This document shows positions 43,539 to 51,726 of a stretch of 56,895 bases of DNA, one piece after another. Numbering within the stretch: the first letter of the stretch is position 1; every line of letters begins with the position of its first letter. The notes below the pieces were generated by a model that ran no database searches, was not told where the DNA came from, and saw only the letters and a list, made by a program, of their open reading frames with translations. Origin of the DNA: Clostridia bacterium (GTDB lineage: Bacteria; Bacillota; Clostridia; TANB77; UBA1234). The translations under genes and the position numbers were made by a program. The stretch is taken from the NCBI GenBank assembly GCA_900765095.1, contig CAAFRB010000067.1:1-56895 (forward strand), given 5' to 3'.

Positions 43539-43573
43539 GAAAGCTGAAAATCTTTCAACCATCGAGGATTTTC
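43539..43573. repeat. Imperfect hairpin of the GCTGAAAATC family in the Nudix gene leader
   Basis: GAAAGCTGAAAATC (43539-43552) is followed by GATTTTC (43567-43573). It lies just downstream of a possible extended -10 TGATATAAT (about 43517-43525) and within the 5' leader of the Nudix gene. Confidence 0.45.
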
Positions 43574-43622
43574 GACTCAAAGGAAGAAAATCTTTTTTAT
43601 AAATAAATTAAGGAGTGATTTT

Positions 43623-44021
43623 ATGATAAATGAAAAATCTGCAGGTTGTATCATTATAGATAATGATAAAGTTTTACTTGTACAGCAGTCTTCCGGTAAT
43701 TGGGGATTTCCTAAGGGACACTTAGAAAAAGGTGAAAGCGAAACAGAGGCCGCTATAAGAGAAACAAAAGAAGAAACAAATTTGGATGTAAAAATAGTTG
43801 ATTCAGGTGCTAGATATTCCATTGAATATAACACAGATAAAGGAACTCACAAAGAAGCTGTATATTTTTTAGCTACTAAAACTTCTGAAGAAATTGTTCG
43901 TCAAGAGAGCGAAATCAATAAAATTAAATGGTTTGATTTTAAAGAAGCTCTTGAAACAATTAGTTTCGATAACGCCAAAGAGTTATTAAAAAAGGTTCTT
44001 TCTGATCTTAAATTATTATAA
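43623..44021 (+). CDS. Nudix hydrolase (dinucleoside tetraphosphatase-like)
   Basis: 132 residues. The Nudix box is GHLEKGESETEAAIRETKEE followed by TNL (about 37-59), with the RExxEE metal-binding core intact. SAGCIIIDNDKVLLVQQSSG leads in, and FPKGH before the box is typical of the Ap4A hydrolase/MutT-like group. Probable role: cleaving Ap4A or other nucleoside diphosphate derivatives. AAGGAG precedes the ATG. Monocistronic, with a 17-bp terminator after it. Confidence 0.88.
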   Translation: MINEKSAGCIIIDNDKVLLVQQSSGNWGFPKGHLEKGESETEAAIRETKEETNLDVKIVDSGARYSIEYNTDKGTHKEAVYFLATKTSEEIVRQESEINKIKWFDFKEALETISFDNAKELLKKVLSDLKLL

Positions 44022-44036
44022 TAGAAAATAACTAAT

Positions 44037-44089
44037 AAAGTTTTTATACACTAGAATCATATCAAAACTTCATAGTGTATAAAAACTTT
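44037..44089. terminator. Bidirectional terminator, 17-bp perfect stem
   Basis: AAAGTTTTTATACACTA (44037-44053) pairs with TAGTGTATAAAAACTTT (44073-44089). It ends the Nudix gene and faces the convergent ABC-F gene. Confidence 0.75.
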
Positions 44090-44121
44090 AATTTGGTAAC
44101 AGTTTTAGATAAGGTAAATAA

Positions 44122-44146
44122 GAAAGCTGAAAAACATAGAGCTTTC
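44122..44146 (-). terminator. Hairpin after the ABC-F gene
   Basis: GAAAGCT (44122-44128) pairs with AGCTTTC (44140-44146), followed by TTATTT on the minus strand: a weak terminator 14 bases after the stop. Confidence 0.5.
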
Positions 44147-44159
44147 ACGCTATATCTAC

Positions 44160-46067
44160 TTAAGCTTTCTCATTAAAACTATTTAAGTTCTCGTTTAATT
44201 CTTCCCATTTCGACATTTTTTTATCGATGATATCTTGTACTTCTTTTATCTTTTCTTGTATTTTTGTTAGTTCTAAATAATCTGAACATACCTCTTCTTT
44301 AAGCATTTCTTTATTTAACATTTCTACTTCATTTTCCTTGCTCGATATTTCTTCCTCAATCTTTGAAATCCTATCCTTTATTTTATTAATCTCTTTCTTT
44401 GCAAAGTATTCATTAATTTTCGGCTTAGATTCCACTTGAACTTTCTCTTCCACATCTTGTTCCTCTATAGCTTTTTTCTCTGAATATTCCTCATAGTTTC
44501 CATCAAAATAAGTTACCTTATCTTTTTCAAATATCAATAGAGAATCTGCAATCTTATTTACAAAATATCTATCATGTGATACAAAGATTAACGTTCCCTC
44601 ATATTCTTTCAAAATATTCTCTAAGCTTTCTTTTCCTATTATGTCTAGGTGATTAGTAGGTTCATCAAGTAGCATCAAATTGGGTCCTTTTTTAAATATT
44701 TCACAAAGCTTTAATCTTACTTTTTCACCACCAGATAAAACTTCAATTTCTTTGAAAACATCTTCTCCTGTAAATAAAAAAGACGCTAAAGCACTTCTTA
44801 CTTCTCTATCATTAAGTGCAGGAAATTTACTTTGAAACTCATCAAATATTGTATTTTTGCTATTTGAGAAAGCGAGTTCTTGGTCAAAATATTCTTTTTC
44901 AACATTATATCCAAATTCAAACTTGCCAGATATCTCTTTTACTTTTCCCATAAGTGTTTTTAATAATGTAGACTTTCCAATTCCATTCGCTCCAATGATA
45001 GCAAGCTTTTGACCTTTTAAAACATCAAATGAAACTTTAGCAAGTACGTTGTCATATCCAATCTCTAAATCTTTTACGCTTAGAACATTTTTCCCACTTT
45101 CTTTTTTCAATGTAAAATTAGTATGGAAAGTCCTCATATCATACCTGTTTGGCTCCTCTACTTTCACCATTCTTTCAACTTGTTTCAATTTAGAAAGTGC
45201 CATCTTTGCTTTTGTTGGCTTATATCTGAATCTATCTGCAATTGCAGTTAATCTCTTTATTTCTTTTTGTTGAAACTCAAAATCTTTCAATTGCTTTTCA
45301 TAATTCATTCTTTTTTGAAGTTCAAAAGCGGAGTAATTGCCCTTATATTCAGTAACTGTAGCATATTCTATTTCATACACCTTATTTACAATCTTATTTA
45401 AAAACATTCTATCATGCGACACAATCACAACTGCTTTAGGATAATTTTTCAAATAACTCTCAAGCCATTCTATAGTTTCTATATCTAAATGGTTAGTTGG
45501 TTCATCAAGCAAAAGTATATCAGGCTTACTTATTAAGAGCTTTATAAATGCAATTCTTGTTTTTTGACCACCTGAAAATTCACTGATTCTCTTTTGTTCA
45601 TCCGTACTCGTAAATCCAAACTTACGAATAATAGTTTGATATTCTTTTTTATATGTATAACCACCTATAAGTTCATATCTATCTCGTGCAGATGTGTAAG
45701 CTTCAATCATTTTTTCATCAGTATTATTTTTTAATTCTTCTTCCAGCTTTTTAATTCTTTCTTCCAACTCTATTATAGGCTTATACGCTTTTAACACTTC
45801 ATCAAGGAGTGTGTTTTTTTCATTAAACTCAATCTGCTTTAAGTAACCAATAACAGGATTGCCCTGTTTAAATACATTAAACTTTTCTTCGCCTATTCCC
45901 TCTTCAAGCATATCATTATTTATGATAGCATTTAATAAGGTCGTCTTTCCCGCACCGTTTCTACCTACTATAGCAACTTTATCTTTCTCTTTAATTTCAA
46001 TATCTATTTCTTCCAATATCGTTTCAGCACCGTAAGAAACAGCACCATTAACTATTCTATAATTCAT
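44160..46067 (-). CDS. ABC-F family ATPase
   Basis: 635 residues with two ABC modules and no membrane part. The first has Walker A GRNGAGKTTLL, signature FSGGQKTRIAF and LLLDEPTNHLD; the second has GANGIGKSTLL, LSGGEKVRLKL and LMLLDEPTNHLD. The inter-domain linker (about 240-320) is the P-site tRNA interaction motif region, and the C-terminus is a coiled coil (about 545-630). ABC-F proteins act on ribosomes as translation factors, some giving antibiotic protection. Length and coiled coil resemble YdiF/Uup-like housekeeping members, so a resistance role is not implied. Confidence 0.92.
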   Translation of the reverse strand: MNYRIVNGAVSYGAETILEEIDIEIKEKDKVAIVGRNGAGKTTLLNAIINNDMLEEGIGEEKFNVFKQGNPVIGYLKQIEFNEKNTLLDEVLKAYKPIIELEERIKKLEEELKNNTDEKMIEAYTSARDRYELIGGYTYKKEYQTIIRKFGFTSTDEQKRISEFSGGQKTRIAFIKLLISKPDILLLDEPTNHLDIETIEWLESYLKNYPKAVVIVSHDRMFLNKIVNKVYEIEYATVTEYKGNYSAFELQKRMNYEKQLKDFEFQQKEIKRLTAIADRFRYKPTKAKMALSKLKQVERMVKVEEPNRYDMRTFHTNFTLKKESGKNVLSVKDLEIGYDNVLAKVSFDVLKGQKLAIIGANGIGKSTLLKTLMGKVKEISGKFEFGYNVEKEYFDQELAFSNSKNTIFDEFQSKFPALNDREVRSALASFLFTGEDVFKEIEVLSGGEKVRLKLCEIFKKGPNLMLLDEPTNHLDIIGKESLENILKEYEGTLIFVSHDRYFVNKIADSLLIFEKDKVTYFDGNYEEYSEKKAIEEQDVEEKVQVESKPKINEYFAKKEINKIKDRISKIEEEISSKENEVEMLNKEMLKEEVCSDYLELTKIQEKIKEVQDIIDKKMSKWEELNENLNSFNEKA

Positions 46068-46106
46068 CTAATCTTCCCACCATGTACTTTATAAATTTTC
46101 TTTCTA

Positions 46107-46580
46107 CTATTTTGCCGATTGCTTTTCAATTATTTTTTCTTGTATCGCATATATGTCTTCTTTTGAAAACTCCTTATTATAATCAACGTACTCTTGCTTT
46201 AAAGTCATTATAACAATATTATCTTCTAAGGTAATATCAGAATATACTTGACTCATATCATCGTTTGATTTGACTCCATCATAGTATTTCTGTGCGTCAC
46301 CAGAAGATTGACATTCCTCCACAATATCAATTTTGTATAACTCGCCTGTTTCATCACTAAATAAATATTTGAAAGTCGTCTTTTCATTTCCCGACTCAGA
46401 AATTAACGTTATTTCATTATCACCACTAGTCAAATAGTACGTATATTCACTTTTAGTTTCGTTATCATTTAAATTTTCATCATCAACATTCTTACTATTT
46501 TTCTTATATACTCCAACTACAACATAGCCAAGTATCAGTATAAGCATTATAATTACTACTGCCTTTGCACCTTTATTCAT
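46107..46580 (-). CDS. Hypothetical membrane-anchored protein
   Basis: 157 residues: N-terminal membrane helix (about 6-25), then an acidic, exposed domain (about 45-157) of beta strands and a terminal helix. No lipobox and no motif recognised. It lies 39 bases upstream of the ABC-F gene on the same strand and may share its transcript. Confidence 0.65.
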   Translation of the reverse strand: MNKGAKAVVIIMLILILGYVVVGVYKKNSKNVDDENLNDNETKSEYTYYLTSGDNEITLISESGNEKTTFKYLFSDETGELYKIDIVEECQSSGDAQKYYDGVKSNDDMSQVYSDITLEDNIVIMTLKQEYVDYNKEFSKEDIYAIQEKIIEKQSAK

Positions 46581-46640
46581 ACGCCCTCCATCAGCAAATC
46601 AAATTTTTAATATTATACTACTGCTTACACAAAAATTCAA

Positions 46641-46668
46641 CAAAAGCCTCTCTTTAACAGAAAGGCTT
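46641..46668 (-). terminator. Terminator after the M23 peptidase gene
   Basis: AAGCCTCTCT (46644-46653) pairs imperfectly with AGAAAGGCTT (46659-46668); TTGTTG follows on the minus strand. Confidence 0.6.
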
Positions 46669-46733
46669 CGTTACTATTCGATTTATATTAAACTTAAATG
46701 AATTTCTTGTGCAATAATAAATAAGCTAATTAA

Positions 46734-47618
46734 TTACTTAAGAGGGTCAATGTTTTCTCCATTTTTTATAACCTCAAAATGTAGATGAGCTCCCTCTTTG
46801 CTTTCAAAACCAAAGCCATCACCAATACCTGAAATGATTTCTCCTTGTTGTACCTTCTTTCCAACATAGACTAGCTCTAGCGTCGACAAGTTTGAATATA
46901 CAGTCTTATATTCATCTCCATGATTTATAATTATAGTATTTCCATATCGTGGATCCATTTTAATACTTTCAACAGTACCATCTGCAGAAGCTTTTACAGG
47001 ACTTGCCACTTCTCCTAATATATCAACACCATCATGCGTTATCCATTCGTTTAAAGTTTCTGAAAATACAAGCTTGTCTTTAGCAAATTCTGTAATAACA
47101 TCTCCGCTAACAGGTAGCTCTAAAACAAGTTCTTTGCTTTTATTATTTATAGCAATAGCTTCAACAAGCTTACCAGTATCTTCATCTACTACTTTATCAT
47201 TGTTTGCAACATACTGTTCATCATTTCTATCTTCCACAACATACTTCTTTTCATCGTCAGTTTTTACATTTTCCGTATTATCATTTTTCAAAACATCGTG
47301 ATTAATATTATCTTCCGAATTTTCATTCTGCTCTTGCGTATTATTTTGAATTTCAGAATTATTTTCATCTTTAAGAGTATTTTCTTCAGTATATATTATC
47401 GTATCATTTTGTGCTAAAATCTTCTCTATATCTTTTGTTTCATTATTATTAATAGCCACTTGATTCTCTTTTAAAATCTCATTATTTTCATTTTGCTTTA
47501 TCGTATTATTTTTAATACTAGGATATACACTTAGAGTTATAAAGAAAGACAGCACACCTGCTACTAAAGCACCTCCGCCAACTATTAATTCAGACTTATG
47601 ATTCTTATACCATCCCAT
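46734..47618 (-). CDS. Membrane-anchored M23/LytM endopeptidase, SpoIIQ-like
   Basis: 294 residues: one membrane helix (about 10-33), a long Asn/Glu-rich linker (about 35-150) and a C-terminal LytM domain (about 165-290). The zinc-site residues are present: THDGVD (His about 195, Asp about 199) and HLHF (about 278-280). This is the architecture of SpoIIQ, the forespore half of the SpoIIQ-SpoIIIAH channel; the intact HxxxD site would fit clostridial SpoIIQ, unlike the degenerate Bacillus protein. A general wall hydrolase is the alternative. The ATG at 47618 follows GGAGGTGC; a TTG five codons earlier lies within that site. Confidence 0.78.
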   Translation of the reverse strand: MGWYKNHKSELIVGGGALVAGVLSFFITLSVYPSIKNNTIKQNENNEILKENQVAINNNETKDIEKILAQNDTIIYTEENTLKDENNSEIQNNTQEQNENSEDNINHDVLKNDNTENVKTDDEKKYVVEDRNDEQYVANNDKVVDEDTGKLVEAIAINNKSKELVLELPVSGDVITEFAKDKLVFSETLNEWITHDGVDILGEVASPVKASADGTVESIKMDPRYGNTIIINHGDEYKTVYSNLSTLELVYVGKKVQQGEIISGIGDGFGFESKEGAHLHFEVIKNGENIDPLK

Positions 47619-47746
47619 TAAAAGCACCTCCAACTTTTTCTAATTCGTATTATTTCCAGTATTTTGATATTAATACAAAAAAGAAAAAAAAGTCTTACAC
47701 AAAATATAATATTGCATGCTTTTAGCTTAAGTTTGATTTTCTACAG

Positions 47747-47790
47747 CAAAAAGCGTGAGTCTTTACTCAAAATAGAGAAAAACTCACGCT
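47747..47790 (-). terminator. Terminator of the groES-groEL-64aa operon
   Basis: AGCGTGAGT (47752-47760) pairs with ACTCACGCT (47782-47790), with TTTTT following on the minus strand. Confidence 0.8.
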
Positions 47791-47797
47791 CAAATTA

Positions 47798-47992
47798 TTA
47801 TATTAAATATGACTCAAAAAGCTTATTAACCTCTTCGTATATACTGTCTACTTCTCTTTTTTCGCCCTCAATAGCAACAACATACATCTCTTCTGGTGCA
47901 CTATATTCATCAATTTCAAATTTGGCATTATTCTTTTGATAAACGTAAGGTGTAATATCCTTTACTTTAAAACTATATTCATATTCTATCAT
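47798..47992 (-). CDS. Hypothetical 64-aa protein, third gene of the groESL operon
   Basis: A 64-residue acidic, soluble protein (MIEYEYSFKVKDITPYVYQK, ending VNKLFESYLI) predicted as beta strands plus a C-terminal helix. It starts 3 bases after the groEL stop, without a clear Shine-Dalgarno of its own, and ends just before the operon terminator, so it is probably made by coupled translation and heat-regulated with the chaperonin. No family recognised. Confidence 0.55.
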   Translation of the reverse strand: MIEYEYSFKVKDITPYVYQKNNAKFEIDEYSAPEEMYVVAIEGEKREVDSIYEEVNKLFESYLI

Positions 47993-47995
47993 TTT

Positions 47996-49627
47996 TTAGA
48001 AGTCCATTCCGCCGGGCATTTGAGCTCCTTCGTGATGACAATTGCAATTTTCCTCTTTCTTATCTGCAACTAAACTTTCTGTTGTCAATACCATTGAAGC
48101 TATACTTGCTGCATTTTGAAGTGCTGATCTTGTAACTTTTGTAGGGTCGATTATTCCCTCTTTCTTCATATCAACATACTTCTCATTTAACGCATCAAAG
48201 CCTACTCCTGTCTTTTCATGTAATACTTTATCTAATATTACACTTCCTTCTAATCCAGCATTAAATGCGATTTGTTTTAGAGGCTCTTCAAGTGCCATAA
48301 GAACTGTTTTAACACCAGTCTTTTCGTCGCCTTCTACCTCATTAAATAATTTTTCAACAGCTGGCATTGCATTAACAAAAGCTGTTCCACCACCTGCAAC
48401 AATACCTTCTTCAACTGCTGCTCTTGTAGCAGAAAGTGCATCTTCTATTCTTAATTTTTTTTCTTTCATTTCAACTTCTGTTGCAGCACCAACTTCAATA
48501 ACAGCGACTCCGCCAACAAGTTTAGCAAGTCTTTCTTGTAATTTTTCTTTGTCGTATTCTGATTCTGTTCTATCAAGCTCACTTCTTATTTGTTTTACTC
48601 TTTCAGCTATTTGCTCTTTATCACCAGCACCATCAACAATTATTGTATTTTCTTTTTCAACTTTTACTTGTCTTGCTCTACCTAATTGCTCAAGTTCAAC
48701 TTCTTTCAAATCAAGACCAAGTTCATCAGTGATTACTTCGCCACCCGTTAATATTGCTATATCTCTAAGCATTTCTTTTCTCTTATCACCATATCCTGGT
48801 GCTTTTACAGCAACACAAGTAAATGTTCCTCTTAATTTGTTTAATACTAATGTTGTTAAAGCATCACCCTCAACATCATCAGCAATAATTACAAGCTTCT
48901 TGCCTTGTTGAACAATCTTTTCAAGTATTGGTAATATTTCTTGAATGTTAGAAATCTTTTTATCTGTAATAAGTATATAAGGATCATCCATAACAGCTTC
49001 CATTTTATCTGTATCAGTTACCATATATGGTGAAATATATCCTTTGTCAAATTGCATACCCTCTACAACAGATAAGTTAGTTGCCATCGTCTTTGATTCC
49101 TCGATTGTGATTACACCATCTTTTGAAACCTTCTCCATGGCATCAGCAATTAAATTACCTATTGTTTCATCATTTGCAGATATAGCAGCAACTTTCGCAA
49201 TGTCTGCTTTACCGTTTACCTTTGTGCTATTAGATTTAATAGCTTCAACGGCAACATCAATTGCTTTGTTCATACCTCTTCTCATAACCATTGGATTTGC
49301 ACCAGCAGCAACATTTTTAATTCCTTCTCTTATCATTGCTTGAGCCAAAACTGTAGCCGTTGTTGTACCATCTCCAGCAACATCATTTGTTTTTATTGAA
49401 ACTTCTTTAACAAGTTGTGCACCCATGTTTTCAAAAGGATCATCTAACTCAATTTCTTTTGCTATTGTAACACCATCATTTGTAATCAATGGTGCACCAT
49501 ACTTTTTATCTAAAACAACATTTCTTCCCTTTGGTCCAAGTGTAACCTTAACTGTATCAGCTAATTGATTAACACCTCTTTCTATAGCTTTTCTTGCTTC
49601 TTCACCGTATAATATTTTTTTACTCAT
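47996..49627 (-). CDS. groEL: Chaperonin GroEL (60 kDa)
   Basis: Forms the double-ring folding chamber with GroES. 543 residues, normal length. The ATP site has LGPKGRNVVLDKKYGAP and GDGTTTATVLAQ; VVIEV-type AVIEVGAATEVEMKEKKLR and VEEGIVAGGGTAF are standard signatures. The C-terminus ENCNCHHEGAQMPGGMDF has Cys/His in place of a long GGM repeat. AGGAGG precedes the ATG. Follows groES under CIRCE control. Confidence 0.98.
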   Translation of the reverse strand: MSKKILYGEEARKAIERGVNQLADTVKVTLGPKGRNVVLDKKYGAPLITNDGVTIAKEIELDDPFENMGAQLVKEVSIKTNDVAGDGTTTATVLAQAMIREGIKNVAAGANPMVMRRGMNKAIDVAVEAIKSNSTKVNGKADIAKVAAISANDETIGNLIADAMEKVSKDGVITIEESKTMATNLSVVEGMQFDKGYISPYMVTDTDKMEAVMDDPYILITDKKISNIQEILPILEKIVQQGKKLVIIADDVEGDALTTLVLNKLRGTFTCVAVKAPGYGDKRKEMLRDIAILTGGEVITDELGLDLKEVELEQLGRARQVKVEKENTIIVDGAGDKEQIAERVKQIRSELDRTESEYDKEKLQERLAKLVGGVAVIEVGAATEVEMKEKKLRIEDALSATRAAVEEGIVAGGGTAFVNAMPAVEKLFNEVEGDEKTGVKTVLMALEEPLKQIAFNAGLEGSVILDKVLHEKTGVGFDALNEKYVDMKKEGIIDPTKVTRSALQNAASIASMVLTTESLVADKKEENCNCHHEGAQMPGGMDF

Positions 49628-49679
49628 TCTAATTTACCTCCTTAATAAATAAGCCTAAGTATATAACTTAAAATCTAAA

Positions 49680-49961
49680 CTATTCAACAACTGCAAGCAC
49701 ATCATCTTGGCGAACAATTATATAGTCCTCGCCTTCATATTTAACTTCTGTTCCTGCATATTTTGAGAATATAACTTTATCACCAACGTTAAGTTGCATT
49801 TTTACTTCTTTTCCGTCTACTGTTCCTCCAGGTCCAACTGCAACAACTCTTGCTATATGTGGTTTTTCTTTACTACTTGAAGCAAGTAAAATTCCGCTTT
49901 TAGTAGTTTCCTCTGCTTCTATCAATTTTAATACAACCCTGTCTAATAATGGTTTTATCAT
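49680..49961 (-). CDS. groES: Co-chaperonin GroES (10 kDa)
   Basis: The 93-residue lid of the GroEL chamber. Family signature KPLLDRVVLKLIEAEETTKS at the N-terminus, the mobile loop GILLASSSKEKP (about 23-34) and the ending DYIIVRQDDVLAVVE. AAGGAGG precedes the ATG. First gene of the operon; CIRCE overlaps its transcription start region. Confidence 0.97.
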   Translation of the reverse strand: MIKPLLDRVVLKLIEAEETTKSGILLASSSKEKPHIARVVAVGPGGTVDGKEVKMQLNVGDKVIFSKYAGTEVKYEGEDYIIVRQDDVLAVVE

Positions 49962-49986
49962 ATTAAATAACCTCCTTAAAAAAGCA

Positions 49987-50013
49987 TTAGCACTCTATTA
50001 TTTAGAGTGCTAA
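49987..50013. promoter_or_regulatory. CIRCE operator (HrcA binding site)
   Basis: TTAGCACTC (49987-49995), a 9-base spacer and GAGTGCTAA (50005-50013): an exact match to the consensus inverted repeat bound by the HrcA repressor. hrcA is not in this window. Confidence 0.97.
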
Positions 50014-50016
50014 TTT

Positions 50017-50045
50017 ATAATATTACTATGCAACTATTTTGTCAA
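50017..50045 (-). promoter_or_regulatory. Sigma-A promoter of groES-groEL
   Basis: Minus strand TTGACA (50040-50045), 17-base spacer, TATTAT (50017-50022), immediately upstream of CIRCE. Confidence 0.85.
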
Positions 50046-50083
50046 TATGTTAATAAAATTTCTTCAAAATTTCACATTTAGTT

Positions 50084-51661
50084 TTATTCTGCCTCGTCCT
50101 CAAAAAGGTATTCTCCTGAATAGTCACCAGAATATTCTTCATCATCTATGCCGTAATTATAGTCATAGTCATAATCTTCATAGTCATCATAATCATCATC
50201 CACACCATAACCTAAATCAGCTAATTCATCTAGGAAATCAGCTAATCCTTCTGGCAATTTTGAAGAAAGTCTTAAAATGTAAGATGGTATTTTTTCTTGT
50301 ACCTTATTTACAAATGCTTTTCTTTCTTCTTGAGTTGCAGTGTTTAACATTAATGCTGAACTATCAACTGTTTCTAATGCAGGCTCTGAAACATTTTCGT
50401 TTTCAAGAACTATATTCAATAATCTAATTCTTTCATTTCCGCCAACTGTATCCAATCTCAAATACAAATCTGCATCTAGTTTATTATTAGATTTTTCAGA
50501 ATCAAGTTCAAAGCATATATAGCTACCTGTTGTACCAGTTTTCACTTCAAAATAAGACATATTTTTATCATTCAGAGCTGAAATAGCTACATTAATCATT
50601 TCGTAACCATCTTCTTCAAGAATGAATCCAACAGATATTGTGTCGTCGCCTTTTCTGTAAACTTCCATTTGCATAGTGATTTCATTCAAATCAGGTTCAT
50701 CCATTGAAGATTGAATATCATTTAGTAAATTATCAACAGATTCTTGCCATTCTTCGTATGTATAATCAATGTCGCCTTGTTTGTTCACTAAGTCATAAAG
50801 TTCTTTATCTTCTCTAGCCTTATTTAATGCTTCAATTGCTAAATTCATAATATCTGAATTTTCTAATTTAAAGAAATACTTTGTGGCCTTATTTTCCTGT
50901 CCATTGATTGTAATAGTAACATTTTTTTCTGAATTTATCTTGTTAGATATGTTTTTAGCAAAGATTTTTGCGTATCTGTCAGCAACATGCTTAACTTCTA
51001 ATGTTGTTTCAACATCATCTCCTAATGTTTCCACAAACTTCTTGATTTCTTCTTCATCTACATTTAAGTTTTTAAGTAATCCATCAATATCATTAAGATC
51101 TCCTGCAACATATTGGTCAAATAGGCCTGGAACCGCAACTCCAAGCTTTGCTCCATCTAATAAAATTTTAGCTTCAGCAAGTTCTGTTTCATTTGAGTTC
51201 ACTGTTAATCTTGTCAAAAAATTATCTTTATTTCTTAGTGTAGATGTTCTTAATGAGAGCTTTCCTGCATTGCTACTTTCTCCGCCAAGGCTCTCAATAA
51301 GTTCATCCGCATCAATCTCTAGCTTAAAGTCAACCTTATTGTTCTTTAGCATTATATTTTCTGCATACTTTGGTATTCTAAGCAAATAATCATCTTCACA
51401 CATTCTAAGGAATCTTTCTCCCTTGTTTCCTCTTAAAGCAACAAAAACACAGCACGCCAATATTAAGATAATCACCACTGAAAATATTGTGATAGTAAGA
51501 ACTGTATTATTCTTCTTTTTTCCGCCATTTGAATCACCAGTTTCATTTGAAACAGGCTCTTCAACATTATTATCAGACACATTATTTTCAACCTGATTGT
51601 TCTCTTCCACGTTTGTTACATTAGAATTTTGTTCTTCTAAATTTTGGTTTTGTTCATCCAT
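50084..51661 (-). CDS. Large acidic single-pass membrane protein, function unknown
   Basis: 525 residues: an Asn/Glu/Val-rich N-terminus (about 1-50), one membrane helix (about 54-76), a long extracellular region (about 80-470) with repeated beta-rich segments and a very acidic Tyr/Asp tail (GVDDDYDDYEDYDYDYNYG and beyond). The outer region resembles bacterial proteins carrying substrate-binding beta-sandwich domains of the DUF6583 type, a loose impression only. AAGGAGG precedes the ATG. It follows dnaE on the same strand; no terminator is visible between them. Confidence 0.65.
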   Translation of the reverse strand: MDEQNQNLEEQNSNVTNVEENNQVENNVSDNNVEEPVSNETGDSNGGKKKNNTVLTITIFSVVIILILACCVFVALRGNKGERFLRMCEDDYLLRIPKYAENIMLKNNKVDFKLEIDADELIESLGGESSNAGKLSLRTSTLRNKDNFLTRLTVNSNETELAEAKILLDGAKLGVAVPGLFDQYVAGDLNDIDGLLKNLNVDEEEIKKFVETLGDDVETTLEVKHVADRYAKIFAKNISNKINSEKNVTITINGQENKATKYFFKLENSDIMNLAIEALNKAREDKELYDLVNKQGDIDYTYEEWQESVDNLLNDIQSSMDEPDLNEITMQMEVYRKGDDTISVGFILEEDGYEMINVAISALNDKNMSYFEVKTGTTGSYICFELDSEKSNNKLDADLYLRLDTVGGNERIRLLNIVLENENVSEPALETVDSSALMLNTATQEERKAFVNKVQEKIPSYILRLSSKLPEGLADFLDELADLGYGVDDDYDDYEDYDYDYNYGIDDEEYSGDYSGEYLFEDEAE

Positions 51662-51726
51662 AATTTCTCCTCCTTATACTTTATTAATTTCTATTATAAA
51701 TTTTAAATATTAAAAATACAACAACT

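Noticed and set aside
43836..44021. Nudix protein as an mRNA-decapping RppH
   Set aside because: The Nudix box alone does not separate RppH from Ap4A hydrolases; length and the FPKGH lead-in fit the Ap4A-like group equally well or better.
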